A stretch of 6,363 nt of DNA from NCBI GenBank assembly GCA_900757295.1, contig CAAENH010000057.1:1-6363 (forward strand). Direction: 5' to 3'. The translations under genes and the position numbers were made by a program. Within the stretch, counting starts at the first letter, position 1. Each line of letters starts with the position of its first letter. The stretch comes from Bacilli bacterium (GTDB taxonomy: Bacteria > Bacillota_I > Bacilli_A > RF39 > UBA660). Below, one piece after another: positions 6,232 through 6,363 of this stretch. The notes beneath the pieces were generated by a model, which did no database searches, was not told the origin of the DNA, and worked only from the letters and a program-made list of their open reading frames with translations.

Positions 6232-6256
6232 TATAATGAAGGGAGGTGATGATATA
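6232..6256 (+). promoter_or_regulatory. Strong Shine-Dalgarno site without a standard start codon; possible -10 box
   Basis: GGGAGGTGAT (6241-6250) is a near-perfect match to the anti-Shine-Dalgarno sequence. The codon 7 nt after GGAGG is ATA (6254-6256), in frame with the downstream gene, where an ATG would be expected. TATAAT at 6232-6237 resembles a -10 box and overlaps the only upstream in-frame ATG (6236), but no matching -35 box is seen. Confidence 0.45.
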
Positions 6257-6363
6257 CAGACAAAAGAGAAACTAATCCCATTGTCAAGTGATATATGTTT
6301 TAGAACGATATTTAAAAAGAAAAAGAATTTAAAATACTTTTTAGAAGACATATTAGAAGAAGA
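6236..6363 (+). CDS. Probable Rpn/PD-(D/E)XK nuclease-transposase family protein, 3' end outside window
   Basis: Only about 42 codons are visible. The segment KLIPLSSDICFRTIF followed by KKKKNLKYFLEDILEE resembles the N-terminus of the Rpn (recombination-promoting nuclease, transposase_31 related) family, which typically reads as a short lead, a D-x-x-F-K-x-x-F stretch, then a helix ending near the first acidic active-site positions. The catalytic core is not in the window. The frame is open from an ATG at 6236, but the ribosome-binding site at 6241-6250 lies inside that start and points to ATA at 6254 as the true initiation codon, making KGGDD at the N-terminus an artefact. The gene may therefore use a rare start or have lost its ATG. 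It follows the leuS terminator and is not part of that operon. Family assignment rests on a short stretch. Confidence 0.6.
   Translation, partial: MKGGDDIQTKEKLIPLSSDICFRTIFKKKKNLKYFLEDILEE

Noticed and set aside
5976..6287. 103-codon frame on the - strand
   Set aside because: It is antisense to the conserved leuS C-terminus and its terminator, and its composition is that of a mirror frame.
1..6363. Recoding of TGA as tryptophan (Mollicutes code)
   Set aside because: Tryptophans in conserved LeuRS and GH31 motifs are all TGG and no gene needs in-frame TGA.

Overview
The window is low-GC, AT-rich DNA of a Bacillota (Firmicutes) bacterium, most likely an uncultured gut-type lineage of Bacilli, Clostridia or Mollicutes relatives. 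The evidence is strong A/T codon bias, purine-rich Shine-Dalgarno sites, sigma-A type promoters, a T-box leader and intrinsic terminators. The standard code fits: every tryptophan codon I read is TGG, and all six complete reading frames stop at TAA or TAG. The species cannot be named from the sequence alone.

Layout, all on the + strand. (1) Nt 2-1681: C-terminal 559 codons of a family GH31 alpha-glycosidase that runs in from before the window. It keeps the GH31 nucleophile region, but the position of the acid/base aspartate is Gln and a substrate-binding His is Ser. (2) Nt 1685-1840: a 51-codon ORF right behind it, with a slippery U UUA AAA site from which a -1 shift continues coding to nt 1878. 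(3) Nt 1875-1996: a sigma-A promoter, an imperfect dyad at the expected start of transcription and a terminator-like hairpin. (4) Nt 1997-3172: a two-gene unit encoding a protein-kinase-like protein that looks like a pseudokinase and an unrecognised 120-residue protein. (5) Nt 3173-3405: a second sigma-A promoter and a leucine T-box leader. (6) Nt 3426-6165: a small three-helix membrane protein overlapping leuS (leucyl-tRNA synthetase) by 14 nt, both downstream of the T-box. (7) A strong terminator after leuS. (8) From about nt 6236 to the window end: the first codons of a probable Rpn/PD-(D/E)XK nuclease-transposase family protein whose start codon is unclear.

The best-understood unit is the leucine operon. 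Uncharged tRNA-Leu should pair with the T-box specifier and with the UGGU bulge, stabilise the antiterminator and allow transcription of the membrane protein and leuS. The membrane protein is therefore predicted to be induced by leucine starvation together with the synthetase. The kinase-like pair and the degenerate GH31 enzyme are the parts with least known function. I saw no CRISPR array, tRNA, rRNA or complete insertion sequence.
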